Origin: Acidobacteriota bacterium
Lineage (GTDB): Bacteria > Acidobacteriota > Terriglobia > Bryobacterales > Bryobacteraceae
Length of the DNA: 64,000 bases
Direction of reading: 5' to 3'
Assembly: GCA_017307505.1 (NCBI GenBank)
Contig: JAFKEE010000023.1
Coordinates: 62,001-126,000 of the forward strand
Part shown: one piece after another, positions 25,498 to 36,038 of the stretch
How positions within the stretch are numbered: the first letter of the stretch is position 1
Layout: each line of letters opens with the position of its first letter
The notes under the pieces: model-generated
Told to the model about the DNA's origin: nothing
Database searches by the model: none
Seen by the model: only the letters and a program-made list of their open reading frames with translations
Program-made: the position numbers and the translations under genes

Positions 25498-25501
25498 CAG
25501 A

Positions 25502-28354
25502 TCAATTTCCCTGGACCGCGGGCAGGAAGACATAGACGCCGAGCACGTCCGGTGGAATCTGCGGTTCCACGCGATACCGGACGCCCTGCAGCCGGGCGGC
25601 GATCCGGACACGTGAATGTGCCGCTAGCAACTCCTCGCCACGCTCGACGGCGAAGCGGTTGAGATGCGATTCGATAGCCGGGAATTCCTGGATGACCCTG
25701 GCAACGAACGCCGCCGCCTGGTCTGGGTTGATATTCGCTTCGGGCTCCGCAGCCATCAGGGAGTCCGCTGCACCGCTTGGAAGCCACTCGGCGCTGGAAG
25801 GCGAGCCGGCAAACGCGACCAACTGGCTGTCCTCGGCCAGCATTGGGTTCTCTTCAGTGCCTCTGCGCGTGATGATGTGATACCGGAGCCGCAGCAGCAA
25901 GACTGTGGTGCGGCGCGAAACAGCGGTGGTGCGAATTGCGCCACAACGGCGGGCGATGCCATCCAGTTTCGCGTCGAGGGCGGTATCCATCAGGTACGCC
26001 GCCAATCCCTCCACCAGGGGATGGGTGCGGGTAAGGCAGAGTTCCCCGGGCCGCACTGGGGGCGAGAAACGGACCGAAAAGAGACCGTGCTTCGCGTCGC
26101 TATCCCGTACCTGTAACGCCTCGCGCAAGGCGCGGGGGCACTCGGCCACATCCAGTTTCACGACGCCGTTTTCGGTGATCACCGCCCGGTGCGCCAGCAA
26201 CGCGTCCTTGGTGAAGCGCGCGACATCCAAAGCAGATCCGATGGCCGACCGCACCGCGGCCAGTTCCCGCTCCACTTCTTCCACGTTGGCGCTGAGCGCT
26301 TCCTGGGCGAACATGGTGCGCGAGCGCTTCTCCCGCTCTGCGCTGGCTTCCCACTTCTCGAACAGCGCCTCTTTTTGGGGCTGGAAGTACTCTTCGAAGC
26401 CGAGCAACAACTGGTCCTGATTTCCAGGCTTCTGCCGAAGCAGCAGTCCTTCGAAGACCGCTTCGATAACCTGCTCGGTATCCACTGGCACGGGCACGGA
26501 GATGCCGAGGGAGCTGCGGATCTTCTTGTGCTTTCGAATTAGGACGTCGAGCACAATGCCGTCAATCTGGTTGTCGGTGCCGTAGTAGGTCACCGCCCTT
26601 ACCCTGGGGCTGGGCTGTCCGTAGCGGTCTACGCGTCCTTCCCGTTGCTCGTGGCGGGTAGGGTTCCACGAAAGGTCGTAGTGAAGCACCGCGTCGAAGT
26701 CGCCTTGGAGGTTGATGCCTTCACTGAGGCAATCCGTAGCCACCAGCACGTGCTTGGGCGATTCCGCCAGAGCGGCGATCCGCAACTCGCGCTCTGCCGG
26801 AGCAAGCTCCCCCGTGACAGAAGCGACTTCGACATCTTTCTTGAGGCTCTTCCGGAGGGCGGCCGCCACATAATCCGCCGTGGCGATAAAGCGGCAGAAC
26901 ACAACCGGGCGAAAGCCGTCGCGCAAGAGCAACTCCACCATGCGAATGGCCTTCTGGAGTTTGGCGTCCTTGTCGCCCTGAAGTGATTCGGCTTCGCGGG
27001 CCATCTCCAGCAGGCGGCGCCGGTTTCTTCCTTCATCGCCTGCCTCGGATCCGGCATCGCTGCCGGGAACGACGTCCATAGCCTCGGCAGCGTTGTCGTC
27101 GAGCAGGTCGAGCACCGTGCGGCGTCCCAGGTCGTCGGCTTCTTCGACGGTTTCGGTGTCGAGCGTCGCGGCGCGAGCACGCAGTGTCGCCGCAGCTGCG
27201 GTGGGGCTGGAGGCCAGAGCTCGGAGCAAGGCAAGAACCGACCACCACTGGACCCGCTGGCGGTGTGTGGCGCCGCCCGCGGCGGCCACTGTCTCGCGCG
27301 CATATTCCAGAACCTTTGCAAAGAGCCGCCGGTAATCGTCGGTCAACTTGTAGGTTTCTTCGGTGTCTTCGCGCTCCGGAAAGGGAGTCTCGGACTTGAG
27401 GAAGTGGCGGATGTCTCCCCGGCGGCGCTGGACTAGGTGCGCGGCGAGCCGGCGGCGCTGCTGCTCATTCCCCTTGCCGGTGAGGTCTTCCGGCAGATTG
27501 GTGAAGTCGGGATGGAGTAGCTTGAGCAGCGACCGGAATGCCAGCTCGTTGCCGCTGTGGGGAGTCGCGGTGACCAGAATCAGGTGGCGCCCCTTTACGG
27601 GATCGGCTAGACCTGAGATCAGCTGATGCCGCTGGTGGCGTCCGCCACGTCCTTCACCTCCATACGCGCAAGTGTGTGCCTCGTCAACAATCACCAGTTC
27701 GGGGCAAGTGCGAAGAAACTCGCCCCGTCGGCGCTCGCTCTTGATGAAGTCCAGCGAAACGATGACGAAGTTGTGGATGTCGAAGAGAGACTCTCCGACC
27801 CGGCATGTACGTTCCAGGCGGCTAGCTGTGCCGGGTAGCACGAGTTCTGCCTGGATCTGGAATTTGTCACGCAGTTCGGCCTGCCACTGCTCGGCGAGCT
27901 GGGGCGGACAGAGGACGGCGAGGCGTCTGACTTCGCCACGGTCGAGTAACTCACGGGCGATCAGGCAGGCTTCTACCGTTTTACCGATACCGACATCGTC
28001 GGCAATCAACAGGCGCACCGGGTCGAGTTTGAGCGCCATCAGCAGAGGCACGAGTTGATAGGGCCGGGGATCGATTCCAAGTCGGGCGAACGAGCGGAAT
28101 GGGCCCGCGCTAGAGCGGAAGCCCAGCCGAACCGCGTCGCGAAGCAGGCGGCAGGAGCGGTGATCTCCGACCTGCGCCGGGTCAGGAAGGTCGAAGCGTG
28201 CCGGCTCGACCGTTTCGAGCGGCAGATAGACGCCTGCGATCTCTTCGTCCGTGCCACCCAGAGGCCGGAGGATCAGCATGTCATCTTGCGATTCGGGAAG
28301 GACAACCCATTCGCGGCCGCGGGCTTTCACGAGCGAGCCGACGGTGAAGCTCAA
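25502..28354 (-). CDS. SNF2/RapA-like helicase, DrmD-like
   Basis: 950-aa superfamily-2 translocase. Motif I is DDVGIGKT (near 120), motif II IVDEAHTC (near 222), motif III LVTATPHSGN, motif V SEGINLQGDFDAV and motif VI HQREGRVDRYGQ; this is the pattern of SNF2/RapA proteins and of DISARM DrmD. The TTG start overlaps the upstream stop as TTGA (28351-28354) and has GGGAGG 6 bases upstream, so TTG is credible. It neighbours the methyltransferase as in class 1 DISARM, where DrmD and DrmMI are adjacent. Confidence 0.86.
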   Translation of the reverse strand: MSFTVGSLVKARGREWVVLPESQDDMLILRPLGGTDEEIAGVYLPLETVEPARFDLPDPAQVGDHRSCRLLRDAVRLGFRSSAGPFRSFARLGIDPRPYQLVPLLMALKLDPVRLLIADDVGIGKTVEACLIARELLDRGEVRRLAVLCPPQLAEQWQAELRDKFQIQAELVLPGTASRLERTCRVGESLFDIHNFVIVSLDFIKSERRRGEFLRTCPELVIVDEAHTCAYGGEGRGGRHQRHQLISGLADPVKGRHLILVTATPHSGNELAFRSLLKLLHPDFTNLPEDLTGKGNEQQRRRLAAHLVQRRRGDIRHFLKSETPFPEREDTEETYKLTDDYRRLFAKVLEYARETVAAAGGATHRQRVQWWSVLALLRALASSPTAAAATLRARAATLDTETVEEADDLGRRTVLDLLDDNAAEAMDVVPGSDAGSEAGDEGRNRRRLLEMAREAESLQGDKDAKLQKAIRMVELLLRDGFRPVVFCRFIATADYVAAALRKSLKKDVEVASVTGELAPAERELRIAALAESPKHVLVATDCLSEGINLQGDFDAVLHYDLSWNPTRHEQREGRVDRYGQPSPRVRAVTYYGTDNQIDGIVLDVLIRKHKKIRSSLGISVPVPVDTEQVIEAVFEGLLLRQKPGNQDQLLLGFEEYFQPQKEALFEKWEASAEREKRSRTMFAQEALSANVEEVERELAAVRSAIGSALDVARFTKDALLAHRAVITENGVVKLDVAECPRALREALQVRDSDAKHGLFSVRFSPPVRPGELCLTRTHPLVEGLAAYLMDTALDAKLDGIARRCGAIRTTAVSRRTTVLLLRLRYHIITRRGTEENPMLAEDSQLVAFAGSPSSAEWLPSGAADSLMAAEPEANINPDQAAAFVARVIQEFPAIESHLNRFAVERGEELLAAHSRVRIAARLQGVRYRVEPQIPPDVLGVYVFLPAVQGN

Positions 28355-31300
28355 GCGTGCCTCCCGAACACGTGAGGATACTGGGCGATGCGCTTTTCCC
28401 AGTCCTCTTGGTGGCCGAAGCGAATCACGGTGTAGCCGAGATCCTCCATACAGTCGGACTGCACGCGGTCACGCTGCTGGCGCTCGGGAAAGTCATGCGG
28501 CGGACCGTCGATGTAGATGGCCGCGAGACAGTCCTCGTAGAGAAAATCAGGTTTAGTGTTGCACTGCTCGATGCGTGGCTGCGCCTTTGATGGCAGTTTC
28601 AGGCTGGCGGCTTCGAGGTTCCGAAGCCAACGCCGCTCCAGTTCGCTGTCGCAGAGTCGTTCCAGAGCCGCCAGATGCTCGCGAAGCGGCTGATGAATCG
28701 GAGAGGCGATCACGCGAGCGCCGGACATCTGGATCAGCAGTTCGAGGATGGCCTTGCGGTCAAGCAACTTGTGATCCCGCTGATTGCCATAGTTCATGAG
28801 GCAGTCGTAGCAGGCCGCCTCACAGTCCTCCCGCGCTCTGGGTGCTCGCTTTCGATCGTCAAAGGTAACAGGGTCGTAGTGGCAGATCTCCAGTGCCCTG
28901 CGTGCCACGTCCTGGAGAACTTCAGGTTCGTCCAGTAGGGTGCGCAACACGCCCGCTCCGCCCTCCGCTGCCTCATAGAACAGGATGAGGCGGCGTTCGT
29001 CTTCGTTGGGCAGCGCCTCCACCGCCAGTTCGCTGTCTTCCAGTTGGAAACGTATCTGCAGGGCGGACTTCAGTGCAGCGCCAAGGGATGCCATCATCGC
29101 AGACGGGAGTTTCCCCGCAGGTTCCAGCAACAGGCAGTTGCGGCGGTCTTCCACGTACGGCACTACGCGCATGGTTCGCGCCGAAAGGGGATCGGGATCG
29201 TCGTCGTCCGAAGCAATCTCGTTGGTTGCCCAGTAGCCGCGTTCAGTATCGAGGAGAAAGCCGTGCTGCTCCTTGTTCTTGCGGCGGCGCCAGCCGAGAT
29301 TGATGCGCCAGATAGTGGCTGCCGAGCCCAAATCCAGCCGGGCCAGAATCGCCCCGTCCCGCTCGACGGTGGCAACCCGATGAGTGGGCCGCCCTGCACT
29401 CTCCGTGAACCGCACCCCCGTCTTGAGTTCGAAGCCCAGCCGCAGCCGCTCCTCTTCATCAGAATTGATGCGGTCCGTACGCTTGGTGGTGACGTTCTGC
29501 AAGCGAAACAGCGAACGGAGAGGCGTCCCAAGCGGAGTCTTGCATCGTTCGCAAAGGTCCACGCCGTCGCCCGACGCAATGGGGTGGAGATATCCACACG
29601 CCTCACACTGCTTGGCGCGGCGGGTGGCGATCTCCTGATTCTCGCCGACCGGCAGAATGACCCGATTGATGCGGTAGCGTGATCCCTCGTGGTAGACCAC
29701 AGCACGCGGGCCGAACTCGGAGATAGCCAGGAATCTGGGCCGCGAGAGATACTCCTCGCGATTTTTCGTTTGACGCCGGCCCGGAATGAATGCCGAAAGT
29801 GGAAGACGAGGGAAGCTGTAGCCTGGCAGGAAGCCTTCGCTGGCGAAATAGCGGTAGCTGTAGAAATCGGACTGAACGACGTTTTCCGCTTCTGTGAGAA
29901 GGCGAACCTGTTCTTCAGCCTCTCGGCGGAGACGTTCCGCCTGCTTCTTCTCCTCAGGACTGCGCGTGGCGTCCAAAATGATCTTGCCCTGAAGCCGGGC
30001 CTGCGCGTGGGCGGCGCGGTAGAGGTCACGCCACCGCTCGCATGCCTGCTCGAAGTTGAGGCGCACCTGGGCCAAAATCTTGTCAAGCCACCGCCCCGGA
30101 TCGCCATCGGTGAACGGCAGCGCTTCGCCGATGCATGACAGGACCCGCTCTGCCCGGGCCTTGGCTTTGGCCTTTGCGTGCTCCGATTCGAGATCGCTTA
30201 TCACTCCTGGCAGAAGATCCAGGGCGGGTTCATCCCCTGAGAGGTCGAGAATGTCTTTGAGTGTGCGGCCCAGGCCGAGGCCGGTTTCGGCGAGCCAGAT
30301 CGCATGAATATGCGCCCGGAGGAGATCTTCGTTAACCAAGTCGAGTCGCGGCGGTGTGACGGCACCTGCCACCATCGATTCTGGCCGCTTGAAAAAATAC
30401 TGATCGTGCGGGCTCCCAGTGGAGCAATAAGAGAAGACCAACGCCGGTTGTCCACTACGCCCGGCGCGCCCGCTTCGTTGTGCATAATTCGCCGGCGTCG
30501 GCGGCACGTTGCGCAGGTTGACCGCGTTCAATTCGCGGATGTCGACGCCAAGTTCCATCGTGGGAGAGCAGTACAGAACCGGAAGCTTCGCCTCGGCAAA
30601 ACGTTGCTCCCGATCAATCCGGAGTTCAGCCGGGACCTGGGCTGTGTGCTCGCGTGCCTCTAGACCTTGAGCGGTCTGCGCTACCCGCTTGTAGAAATCG
30701 ACAAAGAATGGGTTGGTCCGGCCACCGGTCGCAGGAGCGTTTGGTACTCGGATGGGATCGTGGAACGATCGCGTGCCATCGCCGGCCAGCCACAACAACG
30801 CCGACGCCGCGAGTTGGTAGCCTGGCACATCGTCTGCGCCTCGCGGTTCAACCACCTCTTTCACGATTCCCGCCAGACGGAGAAGCGCCAGTAGCTGCCG
30901 GATGATCGGCTCAGTTTCGTTCAGCGGAATTCGCTGGTGCAATTCCGGGAACGTTGAGGATCGGCGCAAGTACTGGCCGAATCCGCCACGCGCGGACACG
31001 TAAAGGTAGCCACCGTAGTCGTCGTGTTCCTGCATTTGGCGCGGAAAAAGAATGGCCGCGTGTTCAAGTTGCTCGCTCTCATCAATGGCCCATGGCTCGC
31101 GGAGATGTTGGCTGCTCTGCTGCCGTATGCGCTCCTGGTAGGCGGAATCAAGGTAGTCAACCTGGATGGCAAGTTCTCGGCGCATGTAGTCGAGCAGGAC
31201 TTTGGCCACTTTCAATCTTGTCGCCGGCAGAGCACTGGCCAGAGCCGGGTGGCAGTCCCTCCATTCCTCTTCCGCTTCCGACACTTCATCCAGCGATTGG

Positions 31301-33537
31301 TAGCGGATCGCGAGCAACCCGCACTGTTCAAGATTCGGTAGCGTGATGCGCCAGCCCCTTTTCAGATCCCGGTAGAGCCGGTAGCCGAGCACAGTGCGGA
31401 ATGCAGCCTGGGTGTCCTTCAACGCCTGAAATCGTACTTGGGGATCGCGGGCGTACAGATCGAGAGGCAGTTTCAGCGACTGGAAAACTTTATCGGGCAG
31501 TGCGTCGTGCGGGACACCGTTGGCGCCAGCCTCCAACACCGCCTTGTACAGGGCGGAACGAAGAAGGCCGATCTCGATGAAGTCGTTGAAGTGGCCTGCC
31601 TGGAGAGAAGCGTCCTGGCGGTTGTCCGTGAAGCTGAGAAGCTTACGGGCACGGTCGTTTAGTGTGGGCTCGTTTTTCAGGCTCCGGATTGCCGACAGGC
31701 TCAAGACCGTGGTCGCGGTGCTTCTGCCTTCGGAACTGAGGGATGACAGTTTCGCGAAGTCCGATCGCTGACGCGCACCGTAGGAAACTTCGCAGCAGAG
31801 ACAGAAACGGAACGGCGCCGGAATGAAGCTCGTCTCCAGCCCGTCCTGGTTCTCCGTCCCATCCGGCGAGATCCTGAGAGGGGCGGGCACATCGGGCCTT
31901 CGGTTCCTTTTGATCCGTCTGACGCCCCGGTGTTCTTCGATCCAATCTTCAGGCAGACGGTCCATAATTTCGTCTGGACCGGTAGGCCACGGGTTATCCG
32001 CGCTCAGGTACAAGAAGCCGGGGACCGAATCGCCGTCGTTCTCAATGTCCGACAGTTCGCGAGGTTCAAATACCCGCGAGCCGGGCGAGCCAGAATTCGT
32101 CGCACGGACACTGTAGTATTCCTGACCGCACTCCCGGCAGAAGACCAGCGGCAGAAGAATTCGGTCCCGGTCGCCCGGCACGAATTGCTGTCCGTGGACG
32201 GTAATGAACCTCGCCTGTTCCGGTTCCAGCGAAGCATACACTGTGTCGCCGCGGCTGATGAACTGGTGTAGCCGAAAAGCGAACGGCGGGAATCCGGTGT
32301 CGGGATTCTTCGAGCAACGGTAGGAGGCGAGGAGCATCTCCTGGAGCACCTTGTCGCAGCGCTCACGCGGAAGTGAGGTTGCCGCAGCCAGTTGGACGGC
32401 CGCTCCCTCGTTGCCTGAAATGCTCCCTGGGGTGGCCCTGATCAGCCGCTGCGTCCCGTCCTCGCGTCGCAGACCCAAGTTGGCCTCAATCCACACCGAT
32501 AGCGGGTCAGAGATGAACGACTGGTAATCGGTGGACGGTAGATGGCCGTCGGACATACGCAGACGCAGACTCTCCGAGAATGAGGCATCATGGACCGTGC
32601 CCAGGTCGGTGGCCGAACGCAAAGTCTCGCCGATCACGTTCTCCGGCCTGACTGAGGCGCCGAAGAATTTCGTCGCAACTCGAGCAACTTCGATCCGTTG
32701 CTGATCGTACGTTCCAACACCCGCGAGGGTCGCGGACGTCCCGACGTATTGGAGGGTGTCATCGCCAATCCGATCTCGAACCCTCCGGATCAGCATCGCC
32801 ACGTCCGCACCCTGTCTACCCCGGTAGGTGTGCAGTTCATCCATCACCAGGAACTTGAGTCCCCTCGCCGCTTCAACGAGTCTGTTCTCGGCTGGCCGGG
32901 TGAGGATCAGTTCCAACATCACGTAGTTGGTGATGAGGATGTCGGGCGGGTCTGCGAGGATCGCATCCCGCTGCGCGTCCCTCTCTTGTCCGGTATACTG
33001 CGCGAAGCGAACCGGCGGCTTGTCGTTGGGATAGCCATGGTAAAGGAACTTCTTGAGTTCTCCAAACTGGCTGTTGGCAAGGGCATTCATCGGGTACACG
33101 ATGATTGCCTGAATACCCTGGCGGCTGCCGCGACGGAGAACATGGTTGACGATTGGGACGATATAGGCGAGGCTCTTGCCAGACGCTGTTCCGGTGGTTA
33201 GGACATAGTTGTGGCCACCGACAGCTACTCGGATTGCATCTGACTGGTGCTTGTACAGTCGAAGAGCTTTCCCTGCGTTGTTGGGGCCAGGCTGTTTGTC
33301 CTTCCGGAACACATTCGAGCATTCGTCGTGCAGGACTCGATCCTCGACCAATTCGTCAATTGAGTCGCCGGGCTCGAATGCAGGGTTGAGCTGAATCAGC
33401 GGATCGGGCCAGAGCAGGCCGGAGGCCAGTCCGCTTTCTACATGATCGCGGATCTTCCGATCACGGATGTGGATAAACCCGCGGATATACTCCGCGTAGT
33501 CGGCCACCAACTGCCTGCGTACCTCGAATGCGTCCAT
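28351..33537 (-). CDS. giant DEAD-box helicase with DUF1998 and C-terminal VSR-like nuclease
   Basis: 1728 aa. The start region ([21 protein letters not shown]) is typical of MrfA/YprA-DruE-type helicases. Motif I is TTGTASGKS (near 115-123); motif II is [12 protein letters not shown] (near 230-240). A zinc cluster CEACG...CERC lies near 1306-1330. The DUF1998 part has EGGAGVLR and [14 protein letters not shown] (near 1570-1585). The tail has [20 protein letters not shown], a PD-(D/E)xK/VSR-like edge. DISARM splits helicase and DUF1998 into DrmA and DrmB; here they are fused. Upstream TTG at 33591 is an alternative start, but family-like residues begin at this ATG. First gene of the operon. 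Confidence 0.84.
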   Translation of the reverse strand: MDAFEVRRQLVADYAEYIRGFIHIRDRKIRDHVESGLASGLLWPDPLIQLNPAFEPGDSIDELVEDRVLHDECSNVFRKDKQPGPNNAGKALRLYKHQSDAIRVAVGGHNYVLTTGTASGKSLAYIVPIVNHVLRRGSRQGIQAIIVYPMNALANSQFGELKKFLYHGYPNDKPPVRFAQYTGQERDAQRDAILADPPDILITNYVMLELILTRPAENRLVEAARGLKFLVMDELHTYRGRQGADVAMLIRRVRDRIGDDTLQYVGTSATLAGVGTYDQQRIEVARVATKFFGASVRPENVIGETLRSATDLGTVHDASFSESLRLRMSDGHLPSTDYQSFISDPLSVWIEANLGLRREDGTQRLIRATPGSISGNEGAAVQLAAATSLPRERCDKVLQEMLLASYRCSKNPDTGFPPFAFRLHQFISRGDTVYASLEPEQARFITVHGQQFVPGDRDRILLPLVFCRECGQEYYSVRATNSGSPGSRVFEPRELSDIENDGDSVPGFLYLSADNPWPTGPDEIMDRLPEDWIEEHRGVRRIKRNRRPDVPAPLRISPDGTENQDGLETSFIPAPFRFCLCCEVSYGARQRSDFAKLSSLSSEGRSTATTVLSLSAIRSLKNEPTLNDRARKLLSFTDNRQDASLQAGHFNDFIEIGLLRSALYKAVLEAGANGVPHDALPDKVFQSLKLPLDLYARDPQVRFQALKDTQAAFRTVLGYRLYRDLKRGWRITLPNLEQCGLLAIRYQSLDEVSEAEEEWRDCHPALASALPATRLKVAKVLLDYMRRELAIQVDYLDSAYQERIRQQSSQHLREPWAIDESEQLEHAAILFPRQMQEHDDYGGYLYVSARGGFGQYLRRSSTFPELHQRIPLNETEPIIRQLLALLRLAGIVKEVVEPRGADDVPGYQLAASALLWLAGDGTRSFHDPIRVPNAPATGGRTNPFFVDFYKRVAQTAQGLEAREHTAQVPAELRIDREQRFAEAKLPVLYCSPTMELGVDIRELNAVNLRNVPPTPANYAQRSGRAGRSGQPALVFSYCSTGSPHDQYFFKRPESMVAGAVTPPRLDLVNEDLLRAHIHAIWLAETGLGLGRTLKDILDLSGDEPALDLLPGVISDLESEHAKAKAKARAERVLSCIGEALPFTDGDPGRWLDKILAQVRLNFEQACERWRDLYRAAHAQARLQGKIILDATRSPEEKKQAERLRREAEEQVRLLTEAENVVQSDFYSYRYFASEGFLPGYSFPRLPLSAFIPGRRQTKNREEYLSRPRFLAISEFGPRAVVYHEGSRYRINRVILPVGENQEIATRRAKQCEACGYLHPIASGDGVDLCERCKTPLGTPLRSLFRLQNVTTKRTDRINSDEEERLRLGFELKTGVRFTESAGRPTHRVATVERDGAILARLDLGSAATIWRINLGWRRRKNKEQHGFLLDTERGYWATNEIASDDDDPDPLSARTMRVVPYVEDRRNCLLLEPAGKLPSAMMASLGAALKSALQIRFQLEDSELAVEALPNEDERRLILFYEAAEGGAGVLRTLLDEPEVLQDVARRALEICHYDPVTFDDRKRAPRAREDCEAACYDCLMNYGNQRDHKLLDRKAILELLIQMSGARVIASPIHQPLREHLAALERLCDSELERRWLRNLEAASLKLPSKAQPRIEQCNTKPDFLYEDCLAAIYIDGPPHDFPERQQRDRVQSDCMEDLGYTVIRFGHQEDWEKRIAQYPHVFGRHA

Positions 33538-33609
33538 GGTTGTCTGTCTGCGGCCCGTGCGCTCGGTCCATGAAGTGTCAAAGGCCTTCAATCACAAGAA
33601 GACCCGAGA

Positions 33610-33638
33610 CTCATAATCTACCACTATGGCTATGACAA
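33610..33638 (-). promoter_or_regulatory. candidate sigma-70-type promoter for the DISARM-like operon
   Basis: On the minus strand, TTGTCA (33633-33638, 5 of 6 matches to the -35 consensus) is followed by a 17-base spacer and TATGAG (33610-33615, 4 of 6). It lies about 75 bases upstream of the giant helicase ATG, in the only sizeable gap before that operon. Prediction by eye. Confidence 0.4.
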
Positions 33639-33732
33639 CGCGGAGGTTACATCGTGCGACAACGGATTGCATTTCGTCCATCCCCCGGACGGCGGGCCTT
33701 CACCTTGCGGTCCCGGCTATTCAGTCGACAAC

Positions 33733-34239
33733 TCAGCTCTCCAAAAGACTCCTGAACGACTTGAACCGGACTCGAAACCGGTGCTGCTCCAAAACCGCTT
33801 TGGCCTGATCTGCCTCCTCGACGGTGAGGACTCCCGCGCGGATTGCGGAAAGCAGGAGGCCCGGTGTGTTGACGAGGCGGCCGGGTCCGAGCCGCTGTTC
33901 CGCTTCGCGCCGAAACGCTCCGCCTTCATCGGAGGCCACCCGCCAGCCGCGCTGCTGCGCCAACGCCAAGCACGCCGACTCTCCCTTTCCCAAGAACGAG
34001 GCCAATGCCGCGAATGCGGTGAGCTCTTCGGTATCCTGAAAGCCCACGCAGGCAAGATGACCGGCATCGATTGCGGCCCGCAATGCCGCGGCCTGCTCCT
34101 CAATCAGGATTTCGGCCACCACCTCATCCGGTACAACAAACTCGAACTGCGACAACGATCCCAAGATCGAGAGGCGGCCAACGTGGATCAGGTTGATGAG
34201 GATGTTCGCGTCCGTTACGACGACCTGGACTTTGACCAT
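33733..34239 (-). CDS. PIN-domain protein (DUF3368-like), probable toxin or nuclease partner of an XRE-ImmA gene
   Basis: 168 aa. PIN acidic residues are visible: D10 (VVTDANILINL), E43, E87 in GKGESACLAL and D104 in VASDEGG. The arrangement matches DUF3368-type PIN nucleases, which cleave RNA in many toxin-antitoxin pairs. The ATG overlaps the stop of the upstream XRE-ImmA gene (TAATG, 1 base), showing coupling. Together they look like a regulated conflict module or a TA pair with a large regulator. Confidence 0.82.
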   Translation of the reverse strand: MVKVQVVVTDANILINLIHVGRLSILGSLSQFEFVVPDEVVAEILIEEQAAALRAAIDAGHLACVGFQDTEELTAFAALASFLGKGESACLALAQQRGWRVASDEGGAFRREAEQRLGPGRLVNTPGLLLSAIRAGVLTVEEADQAKAVLEQHRFRVRFKSFRSLLES

Positions 34240-35498
34240 TACTGCTCCGGGAGGACGACAGAATGGAGATCCTCTTCATCCAATCCGGCGCTTTGAACCA
34301 GAGCTTCGGCATCATCGCGAGTGGCGCCGACTTGAGCCGCCAGTTCAACCAGCTTGCCGCGGCTGATCAGTTCCCGGCGGAGCGCCTCGAGCGCGAGTCC
34401 CAGGAACCGCCGATTGAATTCGGCTGCATGATCGACCTGGTCGATTGGTGGCAGAGTGAGCAGCTTGGCGAGCCGCAGGCTGTTGCCCTCCTGATCGAGT
34501 TCCTTCAGATGAGTGAACTCAGGCTCATTGATCAGCTTCAGGTTGAGCAGGCGGTAAAGCGCTGAAAGAGGACTTACGCCGAAGTAGTGCGCGAGTTGGA
34601 CAACGTCGTAGAGTTGGATCTCCTGCGTGCCCGGCTCAGTGCGGGAGTCGACCGGCACGACGTCGGTCCCGTCATATACGTCCGCATGAATCCTGCTCAG
34701 CGCGCCTTTTCCCAGACTTCCAACAAACTGCCGGACGCCTTCTTCGGGCATCAGGAAGTTCGCAGCGAAGGAGTTCGCGCGCACTTCGCGCAGGTCATCA
34801 CGCTCGCTCACGCGGCTGACCAAGCCTCTGGAATCACGATCCAGGAGAACATGGCAGTACTCGTGGCACCACGAAAAGCGCTGACGGACTGCTGGATGCG
34901 TTTGGTTGATGACGATGAAGAGGCCGACGCGAGGATGACTCACCATCAGGCCGGAAACATCGGCCGGCATCTGCACCAGTCCAGTCCGAACCCCCTGGCC
35001 CTCAAGCAGAGCGACAGGATCTCCAATGGGCGCGGAACCCAGACCCAACCGGCGCCGCTCTTCCATCGCGACCTGCGAGCCGATCTGGATTGCCTCCCAT
35101 TTGCTTCTGGGCGCCGGGAAGGGGTAAGCCGCCACGGTCGTCAGGGACCTGGTGATCCGAAGCAGGTCTTCGAGGTTTGACAACTCCCGGCCCAGCGCCA
35201 TGCAGTCGCGCAATGCCTGTTTCACACCGTCGCCATCGGAGTCCGTCTCCGAGCGAAAGAGCGCATGAACCAAGTCGTCTTCGGCGAACTCCTGAGCGAC
35301 GAAGTCCTGGATGTCGCGGGCATAAAGGTAAGCAAGCTTCGACAGTTCAAGCCCGGAGACCGATCTGTTCCCGAGTTCGATCTGGGCTACAGTAGCGCGG
35401 GACACACCGAGATGTTGGGCGACATCCTCTTGCTTCAGGCCGCAGGCTTCGCGCGCATCGCGCAGTCGCCGGCCCAGTTCCTGTTGAGTGATTGCCAT
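34239..35498 (-). CDS. XRE helix-turn-helix plus ImmA/IrrE metallopeptidase regulator
   Basis: 419 aa. Residues 8-60 form an XRE-type helix-turn-helix (EDVAQHLGVSRATVAQIE). The ImmA/IrrE zinc protease has HEYCH (212-216) and a downstream REVRANSFAANFLMP segment with the third ligand. Such proteins combine DNA binding with regulatory proteolysis. The ATG has GGGAGG 11 bases upstream; the annotated longer frame to 35516 would place the start over that site. It overlaps the DUF457 gene end region by position (18 bases apart) and the PIN gene by 1 base. Confidence 0.88.
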   Translation of the reverse strand: MAITQQELGRRLRDAREACGLKQEDVAQHLGVSRATVAQIELGNRSVSGLELSKLAYLYARDIQDFVAQEFAEDDLVHALFRSETDSDGDGVKQALRDCMALGRELSNLEDLLRITRSLTTVAAYPFPAPRSKWEAIQIGSQVAMEERRRLGLGSAPIGDPVALLEGQGVRTGLVQMPADVSGLMVSHPRVGLFIVINQTHPAVRQRFSWCHEYCHVLLDRDSRGLVSRVSERDDLREVRANSFAANFLMPEEGVRQFVGSLGKGALSRIHADVYDGTDVVPVDSRTEPGTQEIQLYDVVQLAHYFGVSPLSALYRLLNLKLINEPEFTHLKELDQEGNSLRLAKLLTLPPIDQVDHAAEFNRRFLGLALEALRRELISRGKLVELAAQVGATRDDAEALVQSAGLDEEDLHSVVLPEQ

Positions 35499-35516
35499 GT
35501 CGTTGTTCCCTCCCAA

Positions 35517-35966
35517 TTAGATCAACGGGAGCGATCGGACGCTGCCAAAGTCGAGGGCCAGGTGCGATCCCCAGCCGGCGAGAAAACCGACCAACGCACC
35601 GCTGACGAGACAAATCAGCACGTGGCAGATGCCATAGAAGGCTCGGAGGAGCGGGTCGACCGTGACGTACTGGAGACAACGGAATCGAGCCGCTTCCTCT
35701 CGAAGCCAGGCCTGCCAGGCGTCGATTCGCTGACTCGCAAGCCCGGTTAGGACACACGAGACGGCGACCGAATGCCCGACTCCGCGGTGAAAGGGAGAGG
35801 TCGGCGGGTCGACCCAATCCGGACCCAAGCCGCCGACGGCGCCACCGAGCGCCCCACCGGCAACTTCGGCAAGGTACTGCAAGCTATTCGATTCATTTGC
35901 TTTATGAGCAGCAACCAGCGTTCCCAAGGGGACGGCAGCCGCAAGATGGATCGGTCGGTTAGGCAT
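35517..35966 (-). CDS. DUF457/YdjM-like membrane-bound hydrolase-family protein
   Basis: 149 aa. Conserved His/Asp positions of the family appear in RPIHLAAAVPLG (residue 6), DWVDPPTSPFHRGVGHS and WGSHLALDFGS, with three to four hydrophobic segments. YdjM-type proteins are inner-membrane, predicted metal-dependent hydrolases, some under SOS control. It is the first gene of the leftward set and shares a short divergent region with the CBASS operon. Precise role unknown. Confidence 0.78.
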   Translation of the reverse strand: MPNRPIHLAAAVPLGTLVAAHKANESNSLQYLAEVAGGALGGAVGGLGPDWVDPPTSPFHRGVGHSVAVSCVLTGLASQRIDAWQAWLREEAARFRCLQYVTVDPLLRAFYGICHVLICLVSGALVGFLAGWGSHLALDFGSVRSLPLI

Positions 35967-35990
35967 CGCTACTGATATCCTAACGCAAAA

Positions 35991-36018
35991 TGGATGAAAA
36001 TGGAAGCTGTGTTATAAT
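35991..36018 (+). promoter_or_regulatory. promoter of the CBASS operon
   Basis: A perfect -10 box TATAAT (36013-36018) lies 20 bases before the GTG start, with a weak -35-like TGGATG at 35991-35996 (16-base spacer). This AT-rich stretch is unlike its GC-rich surroundings, and a GAGGA ribosome site follows at about 36026-36030. Confidence 0.6.
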
Positions 36019-36038
36019 GGTGGTAGAGGATTTACCCT

